Positions 13,264 through 26,354 are shown, numbered from the stretch's first letter. The stretch: 64,000 nucleotides of DNA from Gymnorhina tibicen (GCA_013399875.1 VXAZ01008004.1:62001-126000); one strand, 5' to 3'. Numbers and translations: made by a program. The notes: a model not told the origin generated them from the sequence alone.

Positions 13264-14213
13264 CGCACGTCTTTGGTCTTCAGGGAGTATTGAGAATCTA
13301 TGCTCAGACTGGACCAGCATTGCAAGCCCCAGTATTTAGAAATGCTATGTATATCTACTTTTGGAATTTTCTCATCTGATTCTGTCTTAAAATATAAATG
13401 AGGCAGGCTAAATTAGAGTTCATCTAGATCTTCCAGCCCATTGCCACTTCTTCCCACAAACCTTAAGAATAGTCATCAATATAAGTGTTAGACAAATTTT
13501 AAGACACAAAAAGCTGGAAATAGTTTTTCTTAAATTGCAAATGAAAATATACCTAAACAAGGACCATGGCTTTTCTTCAAAAGAGGACATGGGAATTTGT
13601 CCAGTTCATCAGCAGCATTTTAAAATCATCACTTACTCACTTCCGAGAGCTGAGCAAAACCAAAACTTTGATCCAATAATTTTCTTAGTCTACAAAAGGC
13701 TGAATTCTCAGTAGCTCACTTGTGAGAGAAAGGAATGCTTTCATGGGAGGAGCATGCTTATTAGAACATGTACCAGAACCCAGAATATTTGCAATTGCAA
13801 AGTAATAGAATACTGGAAGACCTGTATCTCCTGTTACTGATAGGCCCAGGATACGAAGTAAACACCAAAAAGTGCATAAGGTCATATATGCATTACTTCA
13901 GTTTTTCTGTATGTTTTAGTATAATTTCATGGCCCTCTGAAAATATCCAACAACAGTAACTAAATATAAAATACTGCTATTTAGGAATCTCTAATTGATA
14001 TTTTGCTTTGTTCTCCTTGCAGTTTTCATGGTAAAGACGTGAGCCATCAGTAGCTTACTGGTTTGGGATAGGTATAAATACTGGATAATGCAATAAATCT
14101 GGCAAGTAAAGCAGTAAAAGAGAACCTGTGGGGGGAAAAAAAAAAATCCAAGTCTAAACCTCAATTTGTTGTTTAGGAAGGACAGGACCCTGAGGCTATT
14201 TTAAATGTGAAAG
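13264..14213. other. non-coding DNA, no gene seen
   Basis: Short frames only. No repeat family is recognised before the pyrimidine tract at 14214. Confidence 0.6.
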
Positions 14214-14316
14214 AGTCTCCCTCCCTTCCTTCCTTCCATGCTTCCTTCCTTCTTCCCTCTCTCTCTCTCCTTCCCTCCCTCTGAGTCTCAGTCTCTCTCT
14301 GTTCCCTTCCCCTCTG
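14214..14316. repeat. CT-rich polypyrimidine tract
   Basis: About 100 bases on the plus strand are nearly all C and T, mixing CCTT, TTCC and CT units with a few purine interruptions. Strand-asymmetric tracts like this can form triplex (H-DNA) structures. The open frames across it (serine/proline-rich plus, arginine/glutamate-rich minus) are composition artefacts. Confidence 0.9.
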
Positions 14317-17300
14317 TTTTTGGTCAAAATTGTCAGGATCCACCATCAAAAGAATTACTAGCATATGAAGAATCCCACTCCCATGTAACTGCTTTTTTTA
14401 TTCACTCTGTACTGGTACTATATAGGTTTACTGATATAGTCACCCTGCTTAATAAAAAACAGATCCCCAAATTTGTGTCACATTTTAGTATACAAGATAC
14501 TCTACTTGAGCTGCAGTATATTGAGAGAGTAGGACAAGTAATAAAAAGTTTATTTCATATATTAGTATATGTAAACACAATAAATGTGTGCTGTATTGTT
14601 TTATACTTAGAAGCCCTCTTGACCACTGGGAAAGTTCTGAACATGATAAAAAATAGATAGAAGACATATTATCCTTTAGAGAACTTTGAGAATATTTACT
14701 TGGTAAACCCAAACGTATGGTGATTCAGTATGACAAATCATACTTCTAATAGATTTTTCTTTCCTTTTGAAATGTGTTTTTCTCCTGTGACAGGCACCAA
14801 ATGGACGTCCCTCAAATCCTGAGCCTTTCATTGTTCTCATTAGAAAAAAGCTACCCCAATTTCCCACTAGCATACATAATTGCTGCCATTGAACTACTAT
14901 TTGTGACAGTAAGACAGCAGCATAGTCTATATACCCCATTCAGTGCTCACTGTTTCTACCAATAGCGTAAGCTAGAGTGCCATTTGTGGCATTAGCTTTT
15001 GTGGATATAACAACCTGTCAATTAGGAAGTGAATTAAATAATTCACACAATAATCATCACGTAACAAGCTTCAGTCCATGGTAAGCTGACCTATTTTCAA
15101 ACTGGCAAATCAGAGCCTCTGATCTAGAGCTGTGTGCCATATAGATATTCCAAATGTGTTCATCTGATGATGCATTTGTACTTATTTCAGCATTAAAACA
15201 GGATAGACCCAGATCTTATTTTTACTTTACCATTTCACTGGTGTGACACTCATGGTTGCAGGTAATGAACAAACAAAATACACAACAAGGGCAACCATCG
15301 ATACCACTTTTCTTCATTAAATAACCTTGAAAAGGGTTAATTAGTTTGCATTAAACTTGCCAATTTTAGCTGAATATAAAAATACACAGAATGTGTTTAA
15401 GATAGCATTTTTAAACTCGTAATGAACAACCAGAAACTATTTTGGTTATTAGAAGTAGCTGACTTTGACCATCCTTAGAGTAGTTTTTCAATGGTATGCT
15501 GGAGCCACATCATTACCATAACTACTGTAATCATCATGACAATGATTTTGCTGAAACCTAAATGTGTGAAATTCAGCCTTTAACAACTGTAAATCTGTCC
15601 AGCAATAGTCAATGAAAGATCATTACACCATGTACCAGAAGGATGCTGCAGTCAGAGATACATCTGTATTGCATCTGTACACTGTTGTATTGCATCTGTA
15701 CACTGGCTTCTCTGGTGATTTCCTAAAGAATGAATGGTCGTAATAAAGTGTAATACCAAATGTTCTCTAAGCTCAAGTTATTATACTGTAGGAAAAAACT
15801 ACACCACGTTTTACTTACAAATCAAACTATTGAGCTTGTTCACTCTTTTAAGGAAAGGTGATATTACAGACAATTTGGTAAGTCACTCCAGTATGACAAG
15901 AGCACATATGTTTATATGTTAATTTAATCCACTTGGATCCTCATACGCAATCAGAATAGGATATTTTATTAAAATGTCAGCACTTCCAAATCAGAAAAAA
16001 AGTAAACTCTGGAGGTAGTGAGGCAGACTTTCAGCCTGTAACTGTTGATCTGCACTGGATGCAATTTTGCTTTTGGTTCTAAATAAAGCCAAAAAGTACA
16101 AAGAAGAATAAAATACCACACAAGTAAGAAGAAATGGCATTCTAAGCACTATGTAAATTTCAGGAGTAGATATAACTCTACAGGGAATCCCAATCTGTTT
16201 TTGTTTTACCATTACATTTTTTCCTTCTTTGGAAGAGACAGGGTGATATATGCAGAATATGCTCTATTAAACATAAAATACCATAAGAATATGCTGTACA
16301 AATAGAAATGACTAGGCCCTCCTTCCCATAGCACTTACAATCCTATTAGTCAAAGACATCATACTGAGAAGCTTAAGTATGACTTAAGAAGGTGTTGGTG
16401 AGACCATCCTGACAAAGTATGGAAAAAGAGAAAGATACAAGGAGAAACCATGACAGAATACAAATGCAGTACATAAAGCACAGATATAAAGAGAATACAT
16501 ATAAAAAAAGAACAACATGGAATTAGAGGAGAAAGGAAAGAAATTTTCTGTAATGAGAGCTCAAATATCCCAAATAATAGGGAATATAGAAAATAATGGG
16601 AATGACAGAGACAAGGCAAACAAAGGTCATTGAAGGTGGCCAAGGTTAGCATGAACAGCATTGAACTGGGTTTTATGAATGTGGAAAGAGCCCAGTTTGT
16701 TCCTGCAGTAGTTGGAAGTTTCTGTACCTTGCTTGCAGAACCAAACCCAACCGTCATGGTCTTGGGAGCAATGCATTTACATCCCTGCGATGCAGGCTCA
16801 GCACTTAATAAGCTCTGCTGATCCTGAACCAGCTGTGCAAGGAGACAGCTCTATGTCTCTCTTATGGTCAGTCCAGCACTCAGATAAATAATTGGGAGTT
16901 GACTGAACTTCAATGTCAAAGATAAGATGTCTAGATGTAGATAGAAACAAATAAGAAGCTAGTGAAGCATGCAAAGGAGAAAGGTAATAGTGAAAAGGAA
17001 GAGAAACTACTGACAGAAGCAACATTTTGGGCAGATGGGAGGAGCTGATTTGATGGAATTTTTGAATGCTTAAGTACCACCCAGATTATGCTCCTAAGCT
17101 TATAAAGAATGAGATCTGAATTCATATTCTCATAATAAAAATATATGACAGAGGTGTACAAACGCTGCGGTCTGGTTGAAACTTCTTTTTGCAATAATTT
17201 ACTTTTAAGCAAATAACTTACGGGTGAAATAAACACTACTGCAGGCCACCATTCCATGGCAATGGCTAATCATTCAACTAGCTTAACTGAAAGAAAGTAT

Positions 17301-17797
17301 GTGTCATACACTGAAATACATTACAGTGTGGATCAGTCTGCTAAGGGTAAAGATCTCTTAGACTGGAAGCATTTGAATCAGATTACAAAAATACTTAGAA
17401 AGTTTACAATGAAAAATAATGCTGTAAAAGCACCTGTATCATCCAGAATTCAATGGTGAATAATAATAGAGTATTTAATTTATATTCCTAGTAAGCTAAG
17501 CCTTCTTCACTTCTGACAAAATGCAAACTTAAATTGAGACATGTTCTTTGTATTCTATAGGAGAGGTATCATATAAGCCTGTATGTATTGCTTCTTCATC
17601 CATGGAAAAGCAACTTATAGATGTGGTTGCAATTTTCTTTTAGATTCTGTTTTTTTGATTCCTCACAATCACAGTGAGGACTATTCTGAATACCAGAGAA
17701 ATTTAAATAGTTTTAGATAGAGATACTGAAAGCTTTTGCCTAGGACCTTCACCCCTGGTATCATCTGATGACACAAAAATCTCAAGGTTTACTATTT
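14317..17797. other. non-coding DNA, no gene seen
   Basis: The 140-codon plus frame at 14238-14660 starts inside the CT tract and has no family resemblance. The region at about 14990-15600 has mixed composition with homeodomain-like TAATTA/CAATTAG sequences and could be a conserved non-coding element; this is a visual impression only. The 132-codon minus frame at 16359-16757 is hydrophobic and cysteine-rich, as expected for chance frames opposite A-rich DNA. Confidence 0.55.
15665..15706. repeat. two-copy 21-bp tandem repeat
   Basis: The units 15665-15685 and 15686-15706 differ only at the last base (TGTATTGCATCTGTACACTG plus T or G). Confidence 0.95.
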
Positions 17798-17816
17798 AAA
17801 AAAAAAAAAAAAAAAA
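17798..17816. repeat. A19 homopolymer
   Basis: A run of 19 A residues. The sequence just before it does not match a retroposon I recognise, so it cannot be called the tail of a retrocopy. Confidence 0.95.
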
Positions 17817-18224
17817 TCAGTCCTTGTTGTCACAGTTGACAAAAACCCCCAAGAAATGTAACTAATATAAATATAAGTCATGCTGGAGGGCTAGATACAA
17901 CCCTTAGTATAACTCTTACTTCCATGATTATACATGTTATTGTGTTACCCTAACTATAATTTACTGAAATAAATATCTCATTTGTCTTAAAGAGTAGAAT
18001 TTTAATTTTATTTATTTCCTTTAAAGAGGAAGGCATTTGGTGATACTTCAGTATGTAACACCCTCGCTTCTTGCTGAGCATCATGGCTGTCACAGTACTA
18101 CAAATTCAGCTAGGAATACAAACCCTGCACTTACGTAGGTTGATGCTGAAATCTCCTTCTGGAGGAATTCCAGTTCCCTTGACTATATGTGAACACACAC
18201 CTTTAAAGCCATCTTAATTGAGGC

Positions 18225-18280
18225 AAAGAGGGTTGGGATGATGATCTCCAACCTACAATATGGAAGAATCTTTCTACTTT
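18225..18280 (+). mobile_element. possible decayed CR1 3' tail
   Basis: GAGGGTTGGGATGATGATCT followed by CCAACCTACAATATGGAAG resembles the end of bird CR1 (GGTTGGACTAGATGATCTCC...CCAACCTA...ATTCT), apparently with an internal deletion of the GGTCCCTT part. The match is short, and no longer CR1 context is visible upstream. Confidence 0.3.
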
Positions 18281-21200
18281 TGTTTCAAGCATGAGACATA
18301 CCATAGGGCACATAAATGGTCTCAACATATTTTAGAGAGGATTCACTGGGAGCTGGAAAAAAAATTAAAGGAAGGTGAAAGAGAAAGTAAAACAAGTGAC
18401 ATCTCTTGAGGGTGAGAAGGAAAAAAGTAATTGCCATATTTGAACCCTTAAACACTTGCCCTTTTTTTTCCATTACCTTTAATAAAATGGATGCTGGAAC
18501 CAAGATATAATTGCCATTGACACTTGCTCACTGCTTACTCTGTCTTGCTCTTTTTCTGTCTGCCTGTTTAATTTTTACCATTGTCAGCTCTGATACTGAG
18601 CAGTAATTAGCAAAATTCACTCTGATCTGACCTCTAGCAAGGGAGAATGTAACCAATTCTCCTCCATAGCACAGAAAATGGATTCACAGATAACCTGGTA
18701 AGGGCAGTGTTCAGCAGTACTAGAATAGACACTGCATTTTGACTTATCTGCAGAGATTTGGAATTATTCTAATGACATGAGCAGAGAGGTTAGGTTAACT
18801 GTAGGTTAAGGTTTTTGCAAATTAAAGGGATTTCAAAGAGGGAAAAAATATTCCAGCACTGGAGAGATTGAAATCTAATAATGTATTCTATACAAGTATA
18901 TATTTTAATTTCAACTTGTAATTTACACTAAGGCAGCTACCCAGGGAAGTCTTAATCCACTCTTCCATTACACATATCTTCATCAAAGATTCTCAAAAAT
19001 AAGGATATCTAAGAAAAAGTATAGGAAACAGTACAGCCTGGACTATGTGGACTATGTGGACTGAGGAGGGGCTGAAAAGGCAGCAAGCAAGACTGTGATT
19101 TTTCCACCTCTAGTGAACAAATGAGAAGCAAGGGGCTAGTGCAAGGGGAACATATGAAAGTGGGTTGTGTGTTGTATAGGCCATAATACATCAGGAACTC
19201 CAGAAAGAGGGGAATTTAGGGAAAAGAAGTGATTCCTGTCATGATGATTCAATTTCTAATTACTCCTTACATAAATTTTCTGAAGAGAAACAGACGTTAA
19301 AATAGAAGGTACTTTAGAGGGGATACATCTAAAATGCAATGACATGGAATTGACTAAATGCTATAGACAAAGAAAAGGAAAATGATGCTAATGACAGTCT
19401 GTGTTGGTTGGGTGGACTGTAGCACCTCATCCTACCTCCACTAGTATCAAGGAGGCAGATCACTGAAGAAGGTATCACACTACATTGAAAAGCAGGAGTT
19501 TTTTCCAATGAGATTATGCTACATCACCTGAGACATTTAACAGCTACACTAGACTAAACATTTAAGGCATATTATACCATTTTGCTACAGAAAAAAGAGG
19601 ACAATGCAAACCAAATTTTCCATCATGACTCACTGTGCATAATACAAACTTCAGATGCTAAGTGCATTACATGTAAATATTAGCAGCTCAAGATGATAGA
19701 TTTATGGAAAAGAATTAATCTAAGTGATGGCTAATCATATTGCCCTTATTTTGTGAGGAACTACGTATGTCACCCTCCAGGCAGTGAAAAAGGATGTTCA
19801 ATAAATTTACCTCACAAGAAGTAGCTAAGAGGAACCCCTTCTTTTCTTACATTCTTTATGTTGTAGCTATCAAAGGGTATGTCCTGTCTACATTCTGTTT
19901 ACCTATCTTTATCTATCTGTCTGTAAGCAGAAGCTTTGATCAAAACAAAGTGGTGAACAAATATTTCATTAAATACATTAACATTAAACCTCTTTAATAA
20001 TAGAATTCTCCCTGTATAATTTGTAACTTTTTAAATACACCCCCAGTCTCTATTTAACTGTTATTTAAGCCAATTATATTTTAGTCACTATAACAGAATT
20101 TGTGCTGAGGATCTCCAGATCTGACTTAGAATTAATTTGGTTATAATAAGATGGTAATTTTAAGCAATACATACCTTTTTAAAAAAACAGCAAAGACTCA
20201 TACTGTCATAACAAAGAGCTAACCTAAACATTGCCCCTGTGTTACTGAAGAGAGAGGTAGATAGTTCCCAGTAGGGTTTCATTGAGGCAATACAGGTCTT
20301 GCTGGAATACCTTTATTTTAAAATGTCTTGATATATCGGTTTTTAAAATGCATCATTCCTCAAAACCACACAAAAGCCATCACTTCAAAAGCCTCTGATT
20401 AGTCTGAACACAATCAAGGGCATGCAAGATAGCTGCTATTTAGTTCAGCCAAAGCAATCCATGCCAACTGCAATAAACCCATCAAACTGTCATAGAGTCA
20501 AGCTGTGAGAAAAAGACGACGGTGATTACATGCAATAGTTTCCTTCGGTGGTTTTATAATTTCAATTTTTCAAACATTTCAAGATTTTCAATACTTACAG
20601 TAGCAATCCTTTAGTATAGAATATTTTCCCTGGGAGTTACTATCAACAACTTAGCCTATTGGTTTTTTTTCCCCATCATTGAATCAAGCATATAAGCTCA
20701 TCAGACAAGAAACATTGTGATTACAGTTGTATATAAATTATTTAAAGGGATCCAGCCAATCAAAACAGATATTTAAGTACCTGTTTTCTTTGATATGTGC
20801 ATATAACTTCCATTAAAAGGACACAGTTACAGTTGAGAAGCCTGAACTGGAACTTATACCTAAAATTAAAACAACATTCTTTCCTTCACCCTGAAAGCCA
20901 ATGACCCTCTGGAAAACAAAAAAAAAAGGAGACTTAGTGATCATATCCTAAGACACAAGATGTAAATGGAAAAATGCATTGTGCTCATTATGACAATCAC
21001 AAAGCCTCGAGAAGAATGACACTCAAGATCAAGGAAATTTAAGACAAACTATTTAAATTGTCCTTTCAAAACCACTGCATTATTTATAAGAATCCTTCAG
21101 GCAGATGGAATATTGGAACTTCAAGGTGTATTTTCCTCTCCACAGATGTATTTTATGCAGCACAAATGCTGTTGGGAACTTTGCAGCACACTGCAAAGAG

Positions 21201-21591
21201 TATACTGCTAGCAAAGGACAGAGGGGCATAACATTGTGATTCTCTGCGCTACAAAGCTCTTGGATTAGCATTGTGTTTAAACAAGCCACTGTCAGATTTC
21301 AGAGCAAGAAAAAGACAGTAATGAAGATAGAATTTATGAGCTTTGCCCAGACTGCATCTTGCTGGGCTTATTACTTAGCTGACGAAAATACATGTCGTCT
21401 CAACCTTGAATACATAGTGGCTATGTCAGAACACTGACCTACGTTTGGTGTTAGCCCATCTATGTAGACTTAAAAATCCCATATTCCCTTTCCCGCAGAC
21501 ACCACTCTTAACCTACCTTTAATATGGTTTACTAGGATGTGATCTCTAAGCTGTAGTAAGATCTATGAACGGTCATGTAACAAAAAAAGCA

Positions 21592-21625
21592 ATTTTTTTC
21601 TGTGTGGTTTTTCACAGAAAAAAAT
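21592..21625. repeat. inverted repeat, 13-bp arms, 8-nt loop
   Basis: The left arm is A plus seven T then CTGTG; the right arm is CACAG plus seven A then T; the loop is TGGTTTTT. Pairing is perfect. The homopolymer portions make it less surprising than a mixed-sequence hairpin. Confidence 0.9.
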
Positions 21626-22673
21626 ATTTTCTGATCAGTTTGAGGGGAAAAAGAGGTTTCTAATGATTAAGGCTGTGTGACCTTACGATGGCTGGACTTT
21701 GGCCTGCTAGGATGTAAACACACATTCAAATGCAGCTGGTCTCTTTCTTCTGCTGAGCAGTCTTGTGCTGATGAGAGTTTTTACAAAATGAAAATTGAAC
21801 AAAAATTACCCAAAGGTATTATGGAGAGTAAGGGTAGTTATACTCAACAAACACTTAAGTACCAATTTAATTCTAATTAGTACGGTTTCAACCATATTCC
21901 TGAACTACCGTCACAGAGGAAGGAAGCTGTTGTTCCAAATTTAGTTTTGGGTAGGTGAGGGTGGGGATGGTAAAAAACTTGTTTCAGAAGTTCAGACATT
22001 TATGACTACAAAAAAGAGAAATAGCACAAGACAAATCCACCACTTTCATATATTTTATAATGAGCAGTGCTACTATTTAGTGAAAGCAGTAACTACTCAC
22101 AATCATATAACATTACCATGCAACCAACAATTGGCTGAAAACACAGCAAGTGCTATATGGATGTCCCAGTATAAAAAAAGGTGAGACAGAAGTGAGAAAG
22201 TAAAACACATATCTAAGTACTTCCATGTTGGAGTGAGAAATCCCCAAGACTCAGGCCCAGGGGAGAATCTGGACACAGGGACTGAATTAGGACCTATGGA
22301 CAAGCTGAGATACATGAAGTCATACCAAAAAGAAGTAGAAAAATAGAATTTTAACTTATGGCAGAAATATATGCTAAGTGCCTTAGGTTTTAAGAAGCTG
22401 CAGAAAAGAGACCTTAAACACAATTCTTACTGCAGCAGCCTTGCTTCTCACAGAATTTCTCTACTTTAAACAAAACATAGATGGAACTGTACTGTTCCCA
22501 TTTTTTAAATAGAGTGTTCATATAAACAGAAAATATTGATAAAAGCAAAATACGCAAATTTGAATAATTCCTATGTAAGACTTATATAAAAATTACGATT
22601 GTTAGAACAGGATAGGTTGAAAAAGAAAGGCTAGAATCGTGTACCTCTTCTATTGGATAATTAACAAATATAG

Positions 22674-22907
22674 TGGGGGTCCCAGTAAGTTTGGGATCCT
22701 CCATCTTGAACTGCTACAACTGGAACAGCTTGCTGTTTGCTGTATCTGCCGCCGCTGCTGCTGCTTGGAGTTCGTGTTTATCCCCCGAACTCAGCCTTCA
22801 GAAAACTATGGAACTATAATAAACAACCTCAGCAGAACAGCGGCTCTCTCTGCTCTTTATCTCCAGCTGGTTTTGGGGGGCCCCCGTCGACAGTCAGCAA
22901 ACTTCCA
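22674..22907 (+). mobile_element. LTR-like segment, possible solo LTR
   Basis: The segment starts TGGGGGTCCC and ends ACTTCCA, giving the TG...CA ends of a retroviral long terminal repeat. The flanking pentamers are TATAG and TATAA, a near-match to a 5-bp target duplication. An AATAAA poly(A) signal lies at 22818-22823, followed by a GC-rich stretch with a G/T-rich run, as at an R-U5 border. Composition is sharply different from the flanks, with clustered CpGs (GCCGCCGC, CCCCCGA, CCCGTCGAC), which would fit a younger insertion. At 234 bp it would be short for an LTR. No gag, pol or env sequence is adjacent. The start and end points are inferred, and I cannot name a family. Alternatives are an unrelated CpG-rich exon or promoter. 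Confidence 0.35.
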
Positions 22908-22957
22908 TATAAGCAGGATTAATAATTTCTCTATCTGAATTATCTGCCTCTTTCTGG

Positions 22958-22969
22958 ACCTTGGTAAGT
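22958..22969 (+). promoter_or_regulatory. strong splice-donor consensus
   Basis: CTTG|GTAAGTAC, with the GT at 22964-22965, is close to the ideal vertebrate 5' splice site. It lies about 55 bases after the LTR-like segment, so a transcript started in that segment could splice from here. There is no evidence of use in the sequence itself. Confidence 0.3.
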
Positions 22970-23036
22970 ACAGAGCTTTGATTTGCTTATGCCATGTCTT
23001 TCTATTTTATTTTTTTTTCCTCCTTGCTATTCTTTT

Positions 23037-24850
23037 CACAGAATCACAGAATGATTGATTTGGAAGGGATTCGCAAGCATCATTGAGTTCAACTCCTGGC
23101 CCTGAACAGAACAGCCCCAAGAGTAACACCATGTGCCCAAGAGCATTGTCCAAATGCTTCTTGAACTCTGTCAGGCTCAGTGCTGTGACCACTTCCCTGG
23201 GCAGCTTCTTCCAGTGCCCAACCATCCTCTGGATGAAAAACTTTTTCTGCTATCCAACCTAAACCTACCCTTACACAGCTTCAGGCCATTCCCTCAGGTC
23301 ATGTCACTGGGCACCACAGAGAAGAGATCAGTGCCTGCCCCTCCTCTTCCCCTCATGAGGAAATTGTAGAGTGCAATGAGGTCTCTGCTCAGTTTCCTCT
23401 TCTCCAGGCTGAACAGACCAAGTGACCTCAGCCGCTCCTCATACAGCTTCCCCTCAAGACCCTCCAACATCTTTGTTGGCCTCCTTTGGACACTCTCCAA
23501 CAGTTTAGTATCTTATATTGTGGTCCCCAAAACTGCACACTGGACTCAAGATGAGGCTGCCTCAGTGCAGAGCAGAGCGGGACAATCCCCTCCCTTGCCT
23601 GGCTGCGCCTGATGCACCCCAGGACAGGGTTGGGCCTCCTGGCTGCCACAGCACTGCTGACTCAGGTTCAACTTGCTGGTGACCTGGGCCCCCAGGTCCC
23701 TTTCCATGGCACTGCTTTCCAGCATCTCTTTCCCAAGTCTGTATGTACATTCAGGGTTGCCCCATCCCAGGTGCAGAATCCAGCACTTCCCCTCGTTGAC
23801 TTTCATTTGATTGGTGATTACCCAATCCTCTAATTTGTCAAGGTCTCTCTGCAGAGCCTCCCTGCCTTTAAGGGAGTCAACAGCTCTTCCCAATTTTTTA
23901 TCATCTGTGAACTTGCTTAGTATCCCTTCCAGTCCTGTGTCCAAGTCATTTATGAAGATGTTGAAAAGCACAAGGCCGAGGATGGAGCCCCGCAGAACCC
24001 CACTAGTGACAGGTTGCCAGGCTGATGTCACCCCATTCACTGTAACCCTTTGTGCCCAAACCGTGAGCCAGCTGCTCACCCATCACATGTTGCGTTTATC
24101 CACCTGTGTTGGTCATTTTGTCCGGTAAGTGACAATATTGAAAGCTTCACTGAAATCCAGGAAGATGACATTAACTGGCTTCCTTTGATCAACTGTTGGG
24201 TTCCCCTGTCATAAAAGGAAACCAGGTTTGATAAGCAGGACTTTACTCTCATGAAGCCGTGCTGGCTGTGACCAATGACTGCGTTGTCTTTCAGGTGTTT
24301 TTCAATACCTCCCAGAATGATCTTCTCCATAACTTTACCAGGCACTGAAGTGAGACTGACAGGCCTGTAGTTTCCAGAGTCCCCTTTCTTGCCCTTCTTG
24401 AAAATCAGGACAATGTTAGCCAGCTTCCACTCAGCTGGGATCTCTCTGCATTCCCAAAACTACTCAAAAGTCATCAAGAGAGGTTTTGTGATGACATTAG
24501 GCAGCTCCTTGAGGATTCTTGGATGAATCCCATGGGGCCCCATGGATCTGTACGGATCCTGCTGGAGCAGCAGATCCCACACAATTTCAGGGTCAACTGA
24601 GAGTTCAACATTCTCACAGTCATGGTCCTCCAGCTCAGGACACTGAAATCCCCTTGGTCCATCATCCATGTTGAAGACAGAAGCAAAGAATGCGTTAAAC
24701 ACCTCTGCCTTGTCCCTGTTCCTGTTTGGGAGGCGACCATCCTCAACCTGTAACAGTCCAATGTTGTTTTTACACTGCTTATTGCCATTAATATTTTTGA
24801 AAACCTCTTTCTATTGTTGCCCACATTTCTGGCCAACTTTCTTGCTTATA
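23037..24850 (-). mobile_element. CR1 LINE, 5'-truncated, about 1.8 kb
   Basis: The element lies on the minus strand. Its 3' end is at 23037, where the reverse complement reads CAATCATTCTGTGATTCTG, the octamer-type terminal repeat of avian CR1. Going 5' on the minus strand come the 3' untranslated region (about 23037-23545), the reverse-transcriptase half of ORF2 (about 23546-24705), then the linker before it, until similarity fades near 24850. The endonuclease is missing, a normal 5' truncation. It sits about 130 bp from the LTR-like segment and 1.5 kb from an opposite-strand CR1, making this a repeat cluster. CR1 inserts without clear target duplications, so the exact boundaries cannot be checked from flanks. 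Confidence 0.95.
23546..24836 (-). pseudogene. CR1 ORF2 reverse transcriptase, broken
   Basis: ORF2 of CR1 encodes an endonuclease plus reverse transcriptase that copies the element's RNA at its insertion site. Here the pieces lie in order on the minus strand. First is a linker (ARNVGNNRKRFSKIL, from 24836). Next is the RT entry region, NAFFASVF and SMGPHGIHPRILKEL (24702-24460). Then comes VMEKIILGGIEKHLKD with SQHGFMRVKSCLSNL (24345-24076). Last is the palm and C-terminal part, VLRGSILGLVLFNIFINDL and ERDLGAQVTSKLNLSQQC (24079-23546). The catalytic box reads FTDD where CR1 usually has FADD, so both aspartates remain. At least one in-frame stop (after LLMTFE, about 24457) and two frame changes (about 24705 and 24080) disable it. 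It is a dead copy, not a host gene. Confidence 0.93.
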
Positions 24851-26354
24851 AAAACATAACTGGATTATGACATTTCTACTAGAAATCAGAATTATGTGTA
24901 AAGTATTACAAAAAGAACCTGTAACTGAATTCTTTTTGTGGGGGATGAGGAATATGATAAAGAGCTCCTTAAAAATATGCTTTAAATTGACCTTTGAATC
25001 ATGTTTAAGTTTCTGTCTCGTATTTTTAATTTGTGATAACTGTTTTCTCTTTTTCTGTTTATCAGTTTTCCTAAGGGTTTCACACATTCAAGACATTAAT
25101 CTCTGATTCTGTTATTGCTGTTGTATTTTTTCATGTCATTATACAATATTATTTAACATTCACATTAATTGAAGAAAAACATATTGAGTAATAATTTAAA
25201 GAAGGCTCATTAGAATTTGCATATGCTTTTTCTTCCCTTTCCCACTTTCCATTCTATTCTATTTTAGTGATGATCTACAATCAGTGCCTTCTACTAAGTA
25301 ACGCAAAAAATGAAACTATTACCTTTACTTGCCAAAGGATTAATAAAACAAGAGAGAGTTGGCATCTGGGTCCTTCTATTTGGCAAATAAACTTTGATGA
25401 GAAGAATTCTGTGTGATGGAGATACAACTTCTAGTTTCTCAACTTTTTAAAGCAATTACACCCACTCTTGCTATGTACAAAAACATTTATTTTAAACTAT
25501 TTTACTAAATTACAATTTAAGAGGAATGAATGAAAAAATAGAACATTACCTGATTTCTCCTTCATTATACGAGTATGATTTGATAAAAGTTAGTTTCCCA
25601 TTTTGAGTTCTGATCTTATAATGTAAAAAAATTTTTAAATTATGTAATTAAAAAAATTAAATTATGTCATTTTAAAAATTATTATTAATTAAATAAAATT
25701 ATTTTAGTTCTCATTGCTTTTCCTTTAGAAAAAGCATTTTTAATGTCTTTACTTTTTTTTAAAATAAAAGCACACACCCTTTATATGTGTTGCAAATAAA
25801 TAAACAGAACTTAACATTAACTGAAAATACGTAACTCTAGATACTTAACATATAAGCATTGTAAATAACTGTTTTAAAAACTGATCAAAAAAAGATTTTA
25901 CTAATTTTCCAGTTCTCAATATAAAAATTCTGGCATCTTCGATTAAAAAAAGAACAAAGATCAATTAACTGGCATAACATACACATGTACTTTATACGTA
26001 ACTAAAAAATAATGTCTAATACTTCATATAAAGACCTCTAGAACTGGCTTTGGTTGCACTATATGTCCTTTCATATGGTTTGGATTTTTCATTTCACTAT
26101 GAAAGCTCATTCCATCTCCTACACTGAAACGGCCAAGATGAAGGAAAAATGAAGATCTAGGATTTGAAAAGACTAAAGTATTCAAAAGAACATATACATC
26201 CCTAGAACAGGCTTTCAATCTAGCAATGAAATATTTTTTTCTGTTCTTAGGTCTCACAAAAATTCACAGTGGCATGGTTAAAGCATTTGTTATGTCTGTT
26301 CAGCATATCCTTGTGTGTGTTTATATATATATGATATACATTTTATCACACTTC
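24851..26354. other. AT-rich spacer between two CR1 copies
   Basis: Very AT-rich, with a low-complexity core at about 25621-25700 of A/T runs and repeated AATTAT-type words. No gene or repeat family is recognised. An ATTCTATTCTATTTT stretch near 25250 resembles a CR1 tail repeat but lacks the preceding CR1 sequence. Confidence 0.6.

Larger units (their letters stand above)
17817..22673. other. AT-rich non-coding DNA, no gene seen
   Basis: Open frames are short (about 60-106 codons) and unrelated to known families. Within it lie a possible CR1 tail at 18225-18280 and a 13-bp-arm inverted repeat at 21592-21625, listed separately. A short GACTATGTG duplication occurs near 19040-19060. Nothing else is recognisable. 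Confidence 0.55.

Noticed and set aside
14238..14660. 140-codon plus-strand frame
   Set aside because: It begins within the CT-rich tract, so its serine/proline/phenylalanine start is a composition artefact, and the rest matches nothing known.
16359..16757. 132-codon minus-strand frame
   Set aside because: Leucine, phenylalanine and serine-rich chance frame opposite purine-rich DNA; no conserved motif.
19480..19560. Possible old CR1 3' UTR words (GAGACATTTAACAGCTACAC, TAGACTAAACATTT)
   Set aside because: Only a short, loose match with no neighbouring CR1 landmarks.
23133..24128. Plus-strand open frames over the 23-24 kb CR1
   Set aside because: Antisense shadows of the minus-strand CR1 reverse transcriptase and its 3' UTR.
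25235..25265. ATTCTATTCTATTTT resembling a CR1 tail repeat
   Set aside because: No CR1 sequence precedes it in either orientation; could be a simple repeat.
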